Notes: generated by a model not told the origin, from the letters alone. Positions 27,780-37,077 are shown, counted from the first letter of the stretch. The stretch is DNA of 64,000 bases from Acinetobacter pullicarnis (GCF_006352475.1 NZ_VCMZ01000001.1:3038001-3102000); one strand, 5' to 3'. Program-made: numbers and translations.

Positions 27780-28310
27780 TTACTGTATTTGTGTCCATTC
27801 AATTAATGCTTGTCCGTGATCTGAGATCAAGTTCCATTCGCCATCTAAAATATTCAATTGCAATTGCATGGTGCGTTGGCACAGTGCTGCAACGGCTTCA
27901 GTCGTGGCTTGGGAGAGCTGCCAAACTTGAACATTCGAAAGCGTTTTAATTTTACTTGATTTTTTATACCATTCCGCGACATTACTACCATAACTGACGA
28001 CAGCCACAGTATTACAACGCGCACTGGCTTTTTTCAGCTTATCTTCATCTGGATAGCCCACCTCAATCCAAGTAACCAATTGCCCGGTAAGATCTTTTTC
28101 CCACAATGCTGGCTCACTGGTTTCAAATAAATCTTGGGTAAAGCCCAACTGTTCATTGGCAAAACGAGCAAATGCAAGTAAACGCACCATCATCCGTTCA
28201 ATGGTTTCAGACGGATGCTGCGCAAGAGTCAACTGATAATCGGTATATTGATGTTGATCCATATCAGCGATGTTTAAGTTTACTTTATAGATTGTTGCTT
28301 TTAATGCCAT
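27780..28310 (-). CDS. yaeQ: YaeQ-family protein
   Basis: A 176-residue protein matching the YaeQ family in length and in the start MALKATIYKVNLNIADMDQH. Other family stretches are HPSETIERMMVRLLAFARFA and WIEVGYPDEDKLKKASARC. YaeQ proteins have a PD-(D/E)XK nuclease-like fold but no established function; the E. coli protein was first noted as a suppressor of RfaH loss. It is cytoplasmic. It is followed by the FKBP gene. Confidence 0.9.
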   Translation of the reverse strand: MALKATIYKVNLNIADMDQHQYTDYQLTLAQHPSETIERMMVRLLAFARFANEQLGFTQDLFETSEPALWEKDLTGQLVTWIEVGYPDEDKLKKASARCNTVAVVSYGSNVAEWYKKSSKIKTLSNVQVWQLSQATTEAVAALCQRTMQLQLNILDGEWNLISDHGQALIEWTQIQ

Positions 28311-28393
28311 TGGGTCACACTCCTATTTGGCGCTAAGCATATAAGATTTTGCTAAATAAAGGCGACTTCTTCTGCAAGAATCGCTCGCAATCT

Positions 28394-29389
28394 TTAGTTG
28401 ATTCGACAGTTCAGCAAGGCTGTTTCAAAACTTTCCCAATCACGTTGACCGGAAATAATAATTTCAATACGATTATCCGGCCCTTCTGGGCAAGACTGAT
28501 AATTAAATTGTGCAGGATTAAAGTTAAAACTCAACCAACCTTGAGTGGTATAAAAAATTGCTTTAATCCTTAACCAATCTTGCTGTTCACTTAAACAGTC
28601 AAATAAAGAATGAAAATCAAAGCACCAACGCTTAGAAAAACGCCACCCAGCCACTGAGTAGTCTTGGTTCGTTTCCGTATAGTGGTAAGGTAGTTGTTGA
28701 ACTACCGTAGGTATGGCATCTTTCGGCAACAGACGTTGTTGTTGGATCAAGGGCGTTATTTTGCGATTTCGAGGTTTTGAAGCGATATCAAGGTGCTGAA
28801 ATTCAATCTGACCTTGCTCTACCATCATCCAATCCCTTATTTGGGCCACATAGTCAACTTTTAATTGCTCAAGCGCCTGCAAGTCTTGCGTATTCATGCG
28901 ATCAATATGCGAAACGACCACCACTTGCGCTGCTTTTAATTGATCTTGATAGAGTTGTTGCTCAGCTAAGGCTTGCTCATGCAGACGAGAACCATCAATC
29001 ACTGTAATCAGTGCGCGAAGTTCTAAACTCTCCTGCCAGTGCGGCTCACTCAGCTGATCTAACAATTGTGCTGGGTGTCCCAAACCAGTAGGTTCAATAA
29101 ACAATCGATCAGGACGTAGGTCATGAATTAATCGAGATAAGGCGAGCTGCATGGGAAATTGACTGCTACAGCATAAACAGCCTCCCAATAGTTCTTTCAC
29201 CACATAGCCGGGTTGTTGAATTAAAAGTTGCTGATCAATGCCAATTTGACCGAACTCATTCATCAATATTGCCCAAGTTTCGTGTTCAGGTTTTTGCGTG
29301 AGTAAATGCTGTAATAACGTCGTTTTACCCGCGCCTAAAAATCCAGAAATAATGTGTGTTTTGACCGGTGCCTGAATAACAATTTTCAA
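28394..29389 (-). CDS. CobW/COG0523-family GTPase (YjiA-like metallochaperone)
   Basis: A 331-residue G3E-family GTPase. The Walker A is SGFLGAGKTTLLQHLL. The metal-binding motif CxCC appears in GGCLCCSSQFPMQLAL, and FIEPTGLGHP is the switch/Walker B region. The C-terminal CobW domain starts near residue 235. Members insert or supply metals such as zinc to client proteins. The frame starts with TTG at 29389, directly after an in-frame TAG, with GAGG upstream, so no longer start is possible. No Zur-box palindrome was recognised upstream. Confidence 0.88.
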   Translation of the reverse strand: MKIVIQAPVKTHIISGFLGAGKTTLLQHLLTQKPEHETWAILMNEFGQIGIDQQLLIQQPGYVVKELLGGCLCCSSQFPMQLALSRLIHDLRPDRLFIEPTGLGHPAQLLDQLSEPHWQESLELRALITVIDGSRLHEQALAEQQLYQDQLKAAQVVVVSHIDRMNTQDLQALEQLKVDYVAQIRDWMMVEQGQIEFQHLDIASKPRNRKITPLIQQQRLLPKDAIPTVVQQLPYHYTETNQDYSVAGWRFSKRWCFDFHSLFDCLSEQQDWLRIKAIFYTTQGWLSFNFNPAQFNYQSCPEGPDNRIEIIISGQRDWESFETALLNCRIN

Positions 29390-29787
29390 CTAAATCGCCT
29401 CATTTTGTCATGACCTTTTAATAATACTAATGAATGTGCTTGCTATGATCTATTTTTAGCTTTAAAGTCTTAATCTTGATTTAAAACTCCAATAATAGAT
29501 CATAAGTAATCCAGCACATTATAATGATGTTCTGTAAACACTATGGCTGTCTTTCACCCAAACCTTACATATTTGCACACAATTGGTGCGCGGTTTTTCA
29601 GCATCTACTTACACTTATAAAACATAGCAATAGACTCTGTAACTGCTCTGTATCTAGCTCTGTTTCGCTTTGTTGATAAGGTTGCCCTATCTAAATTCAG
29701 CACGTAGCATGATTTTCGATCTCCAAGCTTTATTTTTACTTAACCAAAATTTGGTGATCATCACATTTTTAAATAAGGATGCCTACA
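29390..29787. other. Divergent intergenic region with long inverted repeat
   Basis: A 398-bp gap between the CobW-type gene and a small exported protein gene. It holds an 11-bp perfect inverted repeat, TATGATCTATT (29444-29454) and AATAGATCATA (29494-29504), with a 39-base loop. The centre is about 85 bp upstream of the CobW start codon. No gene was found here. Confidence 0.55.
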
Positions 29788-29991
29788 ATGAATTTAGTTA
29801 AAACACTACTCGCTACGACACTTGTACTTTCTGCTGCAACTACTTTTGCTGCACCAAATGATCAAGTTGTTCTTGTTGAAGAACAAGCAGTAGAAGCAAC
29901 CCCTGCAACAGATCAAGCTGCACCTGCAACAGAAGAAATTTCAGCCAGTGTTGTTGCTGAAGAAGTTGAAGTTGACGCAGTTCCACAATAA
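29788..29991 (+). CDS. Small exported acidic protein, 67 aa
   Basis: The start ATG at 29788 is preceded by AAGGAT. Residues 1-22 (MNLVKTLLATTLVLSAATTFA) form a classic signal peptide with a cleavage site after TFA. The mature part is only about 45 residues, made almost entirely of A, E, V, P, Q and T, with repeats such as VEATPATDQAAPATEE. It has no Cys. It is probably a small acidic periplasmic protein; no family is recognised. It is followed by two strong hairpins, so it is a single-gene transcript. Confidence 0.72.
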   Translation: MNLVKTLLATTLVLSAATTFAAPNDQVVLVEEQAVEATPATDQAAPATEEISASVVAEEVEVDAVPQ

Positions 29992-30000
29992 TTGTGGAAT

Positions 30001-30020
30001 GAATGAGGTTTTCCTCATTC
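30001..30020 (+). repeat. Perfect hairpin GAATGAGG-TTTT-CCTCATTC
   Basis: An 8-bp perfect stem with a four-T loop starts 9 bp after the small acidic protein stop. It has no T tract and may stabilise the mRNA 3' end or assist the terminator just downstream. Confidence 0.6.
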
Positions 30021-30048
30021 CTCACCGCACTTCATTGATGCGGTAATG

Positions 30049-30083
30049 CAAAAGACCAAGTCATGCTGCGACTTGGTCTTTTG
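30049..30083. terminator. Bidirectional terminator between convergent genes
   Basis: CAAAAGACCAAGTC (30049-30062) and GACTTGGTCTTTTG (30070-30083) form a 14-bp perfect stem with a seven-base loop. T runs on both strands suit termination of the small acidic gene and of the convergent thioesterase gene. Confidence 0.9.
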
Positions 30084-30185
30084 TAGATCAAAATACAATT
30101 CATCCAATGCATGCTTGGTTAAAACAATTTAGAGCAAGCATGCTCAGGTCAGAGGATCATTTTAATCAGTCTGCTTGGCGCTCAA

Positions 30186-30698
30186 TTAAGTATTTTTATA
30201 GATACTGCATGAAGGATGATGATTGTCTTGCAAACGCGCAGCCTTACGCTGTTCTGCCGCTTCAAAACGACAACGTTTCCACTCATTGTTTAAATCAAGT
30301 TCTGGAATTTGCTTTGGCTTGCCCTGCTCATCGACAGCAACCATGGTGAAATAACAGCTATTGGTATGTCGAACAGTCCGTTTTTGAATATTCTGCGCTT
30401 CAACACGAATACCAATTTCCATTGAAGTTCGACCAACATGGTTGACACTTGCCAGGAAGGTAACCAACTCACCGACATGAATCGGCTCTTTGAAATTCAC
30501 TTTATCGACTGACAAGGTCACAACATACGCACCGGAATAGCGGCTCGCGCAAGCATAAGCCACCTGATCCAATAATTTCAGAATTGTGCCACCATGCACG
30601 TTCCCAGAAAAATTGGCCATTTCAGGTGTCATAAGCACGGTCATGGCTAATTCTGACTGGTCGTTGTCGATAGGAACAATTTGATCTAAAGGCGCCAT
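30186..30698 (-). CDS. Acyl-CoA thioesterase (hotdog fold, YciA/BACH-like)
   Basis: A 170-residue cytoplasmic thioesterase. The hotdog motif GNVHGGTILKLLDQVAYACA is clear, with its conserved Asp, and VTLSVDKVNFKEPIHVGELV follows. It hydrolyses acyl-CoA to free acid and CoA. The start used is the ATG at 30698; a TTG lies one codon upstream. The C-terminal 25 residues are basic and outside the fold. It stands alone, and its physiological substrate is unknown. Confidence 0.9.
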   Translation of the reverse strand: MAPLDQIVPIDNDQSELAMTVLMTPEMANFSGNVHGGTILKLLDQVAYACASRYSGAYVVTLSVDKVNFKEPIHVGELVTFLASVNHVGRTSMEIGIRVEAQNIQKRTVRHTNSCYFTMVAVDEQGKPKQIPELDLNNEWKRCRFEAAEQRKAARLQDNHHPSCSIYKNT

Positions 30699-30874
30699 CA
30701 AAAAAACTCTTTATGCACTAATCTAAAAAGACATTATACGTGGCATCGCATTAAAATGTTATAAATCATGCCCAACTGCTTCGACAAACAGGTCATTTTT
30801 CACACTTAAAACAAACATTAACCCAATTAGCTTGCCATACCGAGTCAATCCTGTGATCTCTTTCTACAACTGAA

Positions 30875-31921
30875 TTATTCGTTCGTGCTGGAATCGAGCT
30901 GATTCACTGCATTCACTTCCAGCATTTTTTGCGCTTCGATTCGTTCTAATACGTTTTTGATCAACTTAATTTTTTGTTGTGTAACATCGATTCCTGCCTG
31001 AATAGTTTCTTGACGCGCAGTAACATCAAAAATATGCGCCTTCTCACGCAAATCTGGCTGAATCACAATGTCCGCATTTTTTAATTCTTTTTCAGCCAAA
31101 GTGTTTTGCATAATATTGATATTTTGGTTAAACAATCCCCATACATTCTTGGTTTCGGTATACATCGGTTGTGCCAAAATATCGACAGCAATAACCACAT
31201 CAGCCCCAAGCTCGCGTGCAACATTAACAGGTACCGGACTCACCAAGCCACCATCGACATATTCTTTACCATCAATCAAGGTTGGAATAAACATACTCGG
31301 TATGGTCACAGAGGCACGCACGGCTTGCCCGGTATTACCCGAATTAAAAACGACTTTTTCACCATTTTTTAGTTCAGTTGCGACCACAAACATCGGAATT
31401 TGCAATTGTTCTAGGGTTTGCTCTCCAACTTGTTTATTGACATAGTCTTCTACTTTTCTACCGTCAAAAATACCTTTTAAACCAATTTTAAATTCTCGAA
31501 CATCCGTGGCTTTCATGCCTAGAGCAATCTCAGTAAGTTGCTTGGCTGTTTTACCGCTGGCATAGATCGATCCAACAATACTACCGGCACTGGTTCCGAC
31601 AATAAAATCTGGCTTAATCCCTTGCTGCTCGAGTACCTCAATCACCCCAATATGTGCATAGCCACGCGCACCACCACTACCAAGAACTAAGGCAATGATT
31701 GGTTTTTCTGGATGTGCTATTTTTTTCTGTTTCAGCCGATCATTCAAAATTTTCGTATCGGCCTGTGCTGCAATTGGAGTGACCGTCGTTGTCGTTAAAC
31801 TTTGTATTGTTAATAAATCATCTGATGCCAACACTTGTGCCTCAACAGTTTGAACTGGACGCAACTGACATGCAGTAGACAGTACACTCAAGATGAGGAT
31901 TGATATTTTTATAAATTGCAT
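30875..31921 (-). CDS. Patatin-like phospholipase, lipoprotein (RssA/NTE-type)
   Basis: A 348-residue protein with a lipoprotein signal: MQFIKISILILSVLSTAC with Cys at the lipobox. The patatin catalytic features are all present: the oxyanion loop LVLGSGGARGYAHIGVIEVL, nucleophile Ser in GTSAGSIVGSIYASG, and the second catalytic residue in DGGLVSPVPVNVAREL. The family hydrolyses phospholipids or lysophospholipids, here probably in the periplasm or at the inner face of the outer membrane. The start ATG at 31921 is preferred over a TTG two codons earlier. Confidence 0.9.
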   Translation of the reverse strand: MQFIKISILILSVLSTACQLRPVQTVEAQVLASDDLLTIQSLTTTTVTPIAAQADTKILNDRLKQKKIAHPEKPIIALVLGSGGARGYAHIGVIEVLEQQGIKPDFIVGTSAGSIVGSIYASGKTAKQLTEIALGMKATDVREFKIGLKGIFDGRKVEDYVNKQVGEQTLEQLQIPMFVVATELKNGEKVVFNSGNTGQAVRASVTIPSMFIPTLIDGKEYVDGGLVSPVPVNVARELGADVVIAVDILAQPMYTETKNVWGLFNQNINIMQNTLAEKELKNADIVIQPDLREKAHIFDVTARQETIQAGIDVTQQKIKLIKNVLERIEAQKMLEVNAVNQLDSSTNE

Positions 31922-32106
31922 CAGCAAAACACAGTCAATAAGGCGAATCCGACCATCTAAGCATATCTGATCTTATTTTTCTGTTAACTTTATTAAAATT
32001 CATTGCTTTAGAAACATGAGACAAACGCTATTTATTCAAAATTAGCCAAGCCAAATCAATTCATTAAATTGAAAGTTTTTAATAAGATTCACGATTCAAA
32101 GCACGT

Positions 32107-32145
32107 AAAAAAGCCTCAACCCAAGACTGGATTAAGGCTTTTTTT
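32107..32145 (-). terminator. Intrinsic terminator after gltS
   Basis: The arms AAAAAAGCCT and AGGCTTTTTTT pair around an 18-base loop, 22 bp beyond the gltS stop codon. A and T runs on both sides make it functional in either direction. Confidence 0.85.
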
Positions 32146-32166
32146 ATCATGCCTTGCTTATATTAT

Positions 32167-33420
32167 TTAGGCAAAGAAAGACAGAATAGTTTGAATAACG
32201 GTTGCATTGATCAAGTCAACAAAGAATGCACCACACAAAGGCACGATTAGAAATGCTTTATGTGAAGGACCATACATATTGGTAATGGCCTGCATATTCG
32301 CAACGGCGGTCGGTGTCGCGCCCATTCCAAAACCACAGTGCCCTGCCGAAAGTACCGCAGCATCGTAGTTTTTCCCCATAACACGGAAAGTCACAAATGC
32401 AGCATACAAGCCCATCGTCAATGTTTGTGCAGTTAAGATCACCATCAATGGACCAGCAAGATCTGCCAACTGCCAAAGTTTCAATGATAATAAAGCCATT
32501 GCAAGATACAGTGATAGAGATGCATTTCCAAAAACATCAATTGCACGGTCAAAAATATTAACCTTGAAGATGCCTTCTAGAACATTACGCAGAATCACAC
32601 CACCGCCAAGTGTCCAAACGAAAGTCGGTAACTCATACCAAGTATCTTTACTAAATGCAGTCATAAATTCAGCAAAAGCAAGACAGGCCGCAAATAGACC
32701 GAGTGTGGTAATCGCATTATCAGCAGTAATTAAACGAACCTGATGAGGATGTTCAAAAGCGATAAACTCATCATCACCTTGGTTTGAAATTTGGTGCTCA
32801 TCACGATTCTCAACCTCTTCCTTGTTCATTTCAGTGGCTAGTTTATGACGGTTAATCAAAAACTTAGCTAATGGACCACCAATCACACCACCAATGATCA
32901 AACCAAAGGTCGCACTGGCCATACCGAGTGCTAATGCACCTTCAATATGGAATTTGGTTTCTAAAATTGAACCCCAAGCGCCAGCAGTTCCGTGTCCACC
33001 CGTTAAGGTAATTGAACCCGCAATTAAGCCGATTAATGGATTTAAGCCGAGTGCTGTGGCAAGTCCAATACCCACAGCGTTTTGTATAAGAATAAAGGTC
33101 GCAACACAAACCAAGAAAATAACAAGACCAACACCACCTTCTCTGAGTTTTGCAAAATTGGCACTTAAACCAATTGAGGCAAAAAAGATCAACATAAAGC
33201 TCTTCTGAAGATCTGCACTGGTGGTAATGCTATATCCAAAAAAATTGTAGACCAGCAAAGAAATAATCGCAGCAACCAAACCGCCTGCAACAGGCTCTGG
33301 AATATTATAACGTCTTAGAAAGTCAATCCGATTAACTAAAAATCGTCCAAGTAACAATACGATGACTGCAGCAATAAGCGTATAAAACGCATTAAAAGTA
33401 AATTCCATGACCAAATCCAT
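32167..33420 (-). CDS. gltS: Sodium/glutamate symporter GltS
   Basis: A 417-residue polytopic permease of GltS size. The conserved N-terminal segment PEPVAGGLVAAIISLL and the two reentrant-loop-type glycine-rich stretches SITLTGGHGTAGAWG and SAGHCGFGMGATPTAVANMQ match the family signatures. It imports glutamate with Na+. An acidic cytoplasmic loop (about residues 200-220, EEVENRDEHQISNQGDDE) links the two halves. ATG codons at 33420 and 33408 are both possible starts. Confidence 0.93.
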   Translation of the reverse strand: MDLVMEFTFNAFYTLIAAVIVLLLGRFLVNRIDFLRRYNIPEPVAGGLVAAIISLLVYNFFGYSITTSADLQKSFMLIFFASIGLSANFAKLREGGVGLVIFLVCVATFILIQNAVGIGLATALGLNPLIGLIAGSITLTGGHGTAGAWGSILETKFHIEGALALGMASATFGLIIGGVIGGPLAKFLINRHKLATEMNKEEVENRDEHQISNQGDDEFIAFEHPHQVRLITADNAITTLGLFAACLAFAEFMTAFSKDTWYELPTFVWTLGGGVILRNVLEGIFKVNIFDRAIDVFGNASLSLYLAMALLSLKLWQLADLAGPLMVILTAQTLTMGLYAAFVTFRVMGKNYDAAVLSAGHCGFGMGATPTAVANMQAITNMYGPSHKAFLIVPLCGAFFVDLINATVIQTILSFFA

Positions 33421-33543
33421 TCAATATGATTTCACACTTTTTGTTCTGTAGTCTCACTTAGGCTTTATCATTCATCATTCATGTTTAAGTCCAGAAACCT
33501 CCAAACTTATTTAGAAAAGCCACACAACAAAAAGCCCCGTATT

Positions 33544-33717
33544 CTAATAACGCATCGCACCAAGACTTTCATCTATTCGGTTCTTTAGAAATTTGGCTTG
33601 CTCAGCAATGACAAATTCAAATTCCGCTGCGACATCATTTATCAATTTCTCAGTCTTGTGAAACAGTGATGCTATTCGCTTAAAACCACTTAAAGCCAAC
33701 AACAAAACATAGACTAT
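33544..33717 (-). pseudogene. Possible relict coding fragment upstream of gltS
   Basis: This frame stays open for 57 codons and ends at TAG (33546-33544). It reads LALSGFKRIASLFHKTEKL, then INDVAAEFEFVIAEQ, then AKFLKNRIDESLGAMRY. The composition resembles a real amphipathic helical protein, but there is no ATG; only TTG codons (33705, 33702, 33699) could start it. It may be the C-terminal end of a lost gene or a short gene using TTG. Nothing else was seen in the 33421-33931 gap apart from AT-rich sequence. Confidence 0.3.
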
Positions 33718-33931
33718 TTAAGCATTCATGTTGAATATTTAAGAAAGCGCACATTATGCAGAAATTTGATTAGATTTCTTTATTTTTTTACAAAACTATT
33801 TCTGGATGCCTAATATTTATCTTGTCACTAGCTAAATCAATCATTACTCAAGTTTATTGACTATTTAAAATACAATCAATATTTTTCTGCATTGCTTTAC
33901 CCTGCAATCATCTTGATAAAGATTAAATAGC

Positions 33932-33961
33932 AAAAAGCCGAAGTAAAGACTTCGGCTTTTT
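33932..33961 (-). terminator. Intrinsic terminator after DcaP-like porin gene
   Basis: AAAAAGCCGAAG and CTTCGGCTTTTT form a perfect 12-bp stem around a six-base loop, 27 bp beyond the porin stop. Confidence 0.93.
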
Positions 33962-33987
33962 GGGAAAACATAATAATAGATTAGAGT

Positions 33988-35370
33988 TTAGAAATCGTAT
34001 TTCGCCATTACACCAATACGGCTATCACGACCAACGCGATCGCTAGTATTGTTAACGATAACTGCACCGCTGCTGTCTTTGACAATGTTGTTGTAATCAT
34101 CAACTGCACGTTCACCATAAATATATTCAGCACCAAAAGTTAACACTTTAGTTGGGTTATAGAATACATTTAACCAACCTTGTTGTAGGTTGTCATTCTT
34201 GCCTGCACCTTGCTTGTCATAGAACATGGCACCATAACCAATGCTGGTACGTACTTGAGGATTAATTCGATACGTTGCACCAACGCTGACCGCATCTAAA
34301 TCAACCAAATCAACTGATTTTTTATTGGTATTGACCGTATAAGCATTGTCATTCCCGTACAGCATATAAGTCTTATCACCTGTTAGATGGGTATAATCTG
34401 CTGTCATAGACAACTGATCATTGAACTTATATTTGGCACCTGCAGCAAGGCCCCAACTAAATTCACCTTGATCATTATATTCATTACCGCCATCCACAGG
34501 TTTTAATCTAGCACGGGTTTCTTGAACCAACGCACGCGCATTGACTAAGCCTTTATCGCCCGCAAAGGTTTGGGTGATCTTAGCCGTTGCTGTCGGCAAG
34601 CGGTTAGCACTATCACCTTGCTCCAGGCCGACCATGTAACTGGTCGTATCAGAAATCTTGTCTGCATAACGGACCATTGGTGTACGGTGTGTTCCTGTGC
34701 CCAACGGACCATTAAAATCCAAAATTTCTGGTGAAGTCTCACCCGACACGAAAGAAGATGAAGTTTGACCAACTAACCATTTGTTATAAGTCAAATAAGC
34801 ATGACGAATACGCACAGTATCGTTTTTATCGCCACCACGGAAATCGATCTCAACTTTACCCCCCACATCAGCATTTTGTACTGGGGCTTTAAAATCTAAA
34901 CCAAGACGCGTTGTAGTGACCGTACTATAAAAACGATCGTTATTCGGGTTCATGATGCCATTTGCATCAAGCACACCATTTAAATCAACAGCATTGATTC
35001 GATTAAAGATTGCATTACCACCTTTAAATTGGTATTCAGCATCTGCACGCACAAAACCATATAAATTAAAGTTTGAACCCGCTTTGGTTTTCAAACTTGC
35101 AAGTGCAGATTCAGCTTTTGCAACTGGCTGTTGTACTGGCGCCGTACGAACTTGTTCGATTTGAACTTGCTGTTGCTGTTGGACTTGCTGCTGCTGTTGT
35201 TGAACCTGTTGCTGTTGTAAAATTAGTGATTTAAGAGCTTGCACTTCATCACGTAATTTTTTAATTTCATCTTTGTCAGATGCTGCATGTACAGAACCCA
35301 TCATCAATGCTGTGACCGCAACCGCAACGCCCTGCTTTAAAAATACTTTACGACTCAAAAATTGACTCAT
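33988..35370 (-). CDS. DcaP-family trimeric outer-membrane porin
   Basis: A 460-residue outer-membrane protein typical of Acinetobacter DcaP porins. The signal peptide (ending VHAAS) is followed by a coiled-coil segment DEIKKLRDEVQALKSLILQ, then a glutamine-rich tract (about residues 52-70). The beta-barrel begins at NFNLYGFVRADAEYQF and ends in GVMAKYDF, with terminal Phe as expected for barrel assembly. The coiled coil probably holds the trimer in the periplasm. The family takes up negatively charged small molecules. A strong AGGAG site precedes the ATG. Confidence 0.88.
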   Translation of the reverse strand: MSQFLSRKVFLKQGVAVAVTALMMGSVHAASDKDEIKKLRDEVQALKSLILQQQQVQQQQQQVQQQQQVQIEQVRTAPVQQPVAKAESALASLKTKAGSNFNLYGFVRADAEYQFKGGNAIFNRINAVDLNGVLDANGIMNPNNDRFYSTVTTTRLGLDFKAPVQNADVGGKVEIDFRGGDKNDTVRIRHAYLTYNKWLVGQTSSSFVSGETSPEILDFNGPLGTGTHRTPMVRYADKISDTTSYMVGLEQGDSANRLPTATAKITQTFAGDKGLVNARALVQETRARLKPVDGGNEYNDQGEFSWGLAAGAKYKFNDQLSMTADYTHLTGDKTYMLYGNDNAYTVNTNKKSVDLVDLDAVSVGATYRINPQVRTSIGYGAMFYDKQGAGKNDNLQQGWLNVFYNPTKVLTFGAEYIYGERAVDDYNNIVKDSSGAVIVNNTSDRVGRDSRIGVMAKYDF

Positions 35371-35752
35371 TTAAAACTCCTAAATTTATAATATCCACAT
35401 CCATGCATGTCAGATTTTTTAATATAAAAAAATCAGATTGAAAACCACTCACTCTAGTTTTAGCAGAGCGCTGTAAAACACCCACAAAAAAAACATCGAA
35501 GTAACATGCTTTGACTTAATTTTGATGAAACTTTAAAAACGAAAGTAACATTATGTGTATTTCACACGACTAATTTAACAACTTATTGAGATGTTTAAAA
35601 TCAGTTTTCTTCCAGTTTGCTTAATTCCCAACCGTTTGCTTAAATCAAATTCCAATAAGTTTATAAAAATTATATATTTACACAAATAAACTTGATTCTA
35701 TCGTGAGAGCATATTCGACTAATGTATAAGCAAAAAAAATACATGTGTCTTT
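35371..35752. other. Non-coding AT-rich region upstream of DcaP-like gene
   Basis: About 380 bp between the porin gene and the small ORF at 35753. It must hold the porin promoter and leader. I see no convincing -35/-10 pair, gene or repeat other than short A and T runs. Confidence 0.5.
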
Positions 35753-35863
35753 TTATTTGTTCTTTCCAGCGTAATATTGCTCAAAAAACCGCTCAATACT
35801 GGTCTCATGATCGCGGCGCTTCATTATTCTAACTGAACTTTTATTGGTTTTTTCACTCACCAC
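35753..35863 (-). CDS. Possible small basic protein, 36 aa, downstream of Bcr/CflA exporter
   Basis: A frame of 36 codons begins with GTG at 35863 (or GTG at 35860), 17 bp after the exporter's stop. It reads MVSEKTNKSSVRIMKRRDHE, then TSIERFFEQYYAGKNK. GATGAG lies upstream as a possible ribosome site. The sequence is basic at the centre with a helical, aromatic end, like a genuine small protein rather than random AT-rich sequence. It is too short for standard gene callers. No family is recognised. Co-transcription with the exporter is likely. Confidence 0.4.
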   Translation of the reverse strand: MVSEKTNKSSVRIMKRRDHETSIERFFEQYYAGKNK

Positions 35864-35880
35864 TTCACGCTCATCTGCTT

Positions 35881-37077
35881 TTATTGCTGTCTAGCGATGG
35901 TGAAAATAGCAGTTAGTCCAAGTAGGGTGAAAAGCACCATTAATATGCCCATATTCAGCAGAGCATTCCAAGGCATAAAGTTAAGCATCAGGCCACCGAG
36001 CAGACCAGAAGAGAATTGAACGCTCCCCATTAAGGCACTTGCCGTTCCAGCACGCGCTCCTTGTTGCGACATGGCTAGCGCCATCGCATTGGGACCCGTA
36101 AAACCAATACCTGCAACCGCCATAAATAAACCAAACATTACAACCCACAGGCTTGCTGATGTAGCAAAAGCACACAACAGCACGATAACCGCCCCTGTAA
36201 ACTGAATAAGACCGCCCATTTGTAACCGCTGCTTAATTCCAACCCGTTGACTGATACGTTTATTGATCGACGATAAGAACATGATTCCTACAGCATTGAA
36301 TGCAAAAGCATAGGCAAAATGCTGTTGGTCCATCGCAAAGACCCCCATAAAGACTGCGGAAGCCGAACTGATATAACAGAACAGCGCACCACCGGTTAGA
36401 CAGCCAGCCAACATCGGCAATCTAAAGCTTTTATCTTTTAAAATCGTCTGATAGAGCAAGCCCACTTGGCGAATTGAAAGCTTTAAACGTCGCTCTACTG
36501 GTAAGGTTTCTGTGAAAAAGAAATGCACACAAACCAAGCAAAAAATACCAATCAGCATAAGTAAAATAAAAACGGCCTGCCAATCAAAGAAATACAGCAC
36601 CCAAGCACCAAATATCGGTGCCATGACTGGTGCGATTCCCATGACAATCATCATGCTAGAAAATGCTTGAGCAGAACCTTGCACATCTAAACGGTCTCGA
36701 ATGGCTGCTCGCGCAATCACCACCCCGACACACCCCCCTAAAGCTTGCAATAAACGTGCACCAATCAAAAACCAAACATCTGTCGCAAAGGCGCAAAGTA
36801 AGCTTGCCAATGCAAATACAGCCATGCCGAAATACAGCGGTGTTTTACGTCCGATTCGGTCACTGAGCGGACCATATATCAATTGGCCCAGTGCCAGTCC
36901 AAGAAAATAAGCGGGTAAGCTATTGGAGACCATTTGCGGGCTGACATTAAAGTCATGTGCCATTTGTAAAAATGCAGGAAGATACATATCAATAGACAAT
37001 GGACCAAGTGCAGTAAACAAGGCCAATAACATGATCCAACCAGTTGAATACTGTTGATCTATTTTTTTTGTTGTCAT
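35881..37077 (-). CDS. Bcr/CflA-family MFS drug exporter
   Basis: A 398-residue, 12-helix inner-membrane transporter. The family signature is clear: ALGPLSIDMYLPAFLQMAHD in helix 1, YGPLSDRIGRKTPLYFGM in the helix 2-3 loop, and ARLLQALGGCVGVVIARA in helix 4. Relatives export bicyclomycin, chloramphenicol or sulfonamides by proton antiport. The ATG at 37077 is preferred over a TTG seven codons earlier, because family members begin close to this point. It is divergent from the YccS-like gene. Confidence 0.9.
   Translation of the reverse strand: MTTKKIDQQYSTGWIMLLALFTALGPLSIDMYLPAFLQMAHDFNVSPQMVSNSLPAYFLGLALGQLIYGPLSDRIGRKTPLYFGMAVFALASLLCAFATDVWFLIGARLLQALGGCVGVVIARAAIRDRLDVQGSAQAFSSMMIVMGIAPVMAPIFGAWVLYFFDWQAVFILLMLIGIFCLVCVHFFFTETLPVERRLKLSIRQVGLLYQTILKDKSFRLPMLAGCLTGGALFCYISSASAVFMGVFAMDQQHFAYAFAFNAVGIMFLSSINKRISQRVGIKQRLQMGGLIQFTGAVIVLLCAFATSASLWVVMFGLFMAVAGIGFTGPNAMALAMSQQGARAGTASALMGSVQFSSGLLGGLMLNFMPWNALLNMGILMVLFTLLGLTAIFTIARQQ

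Noticed and set aside
28311..29787. Zur box near the CobW-type gene
   Set aside because: No palindrome resembling the known Acinetobacter Zur site (GTTATGTTATAACATAAC-like) was found; only an unrelated inverted repeat is present.
30107..30349. 80-codon plus-strand frame near the thioesterase gene
   Set aside because: More than half overlaps the thioesterase gene antisense, and the rest follows a terminator without a ribosome site.
35140..35225. CAA/CTG-rich repeat tract in the porin gene, considered as a simple-sequence contingency locus
   Set aside because: The tract encodes glutamines in frame with mixed CAA/CAG codons and triplet units, so length changes would not switch the frame.
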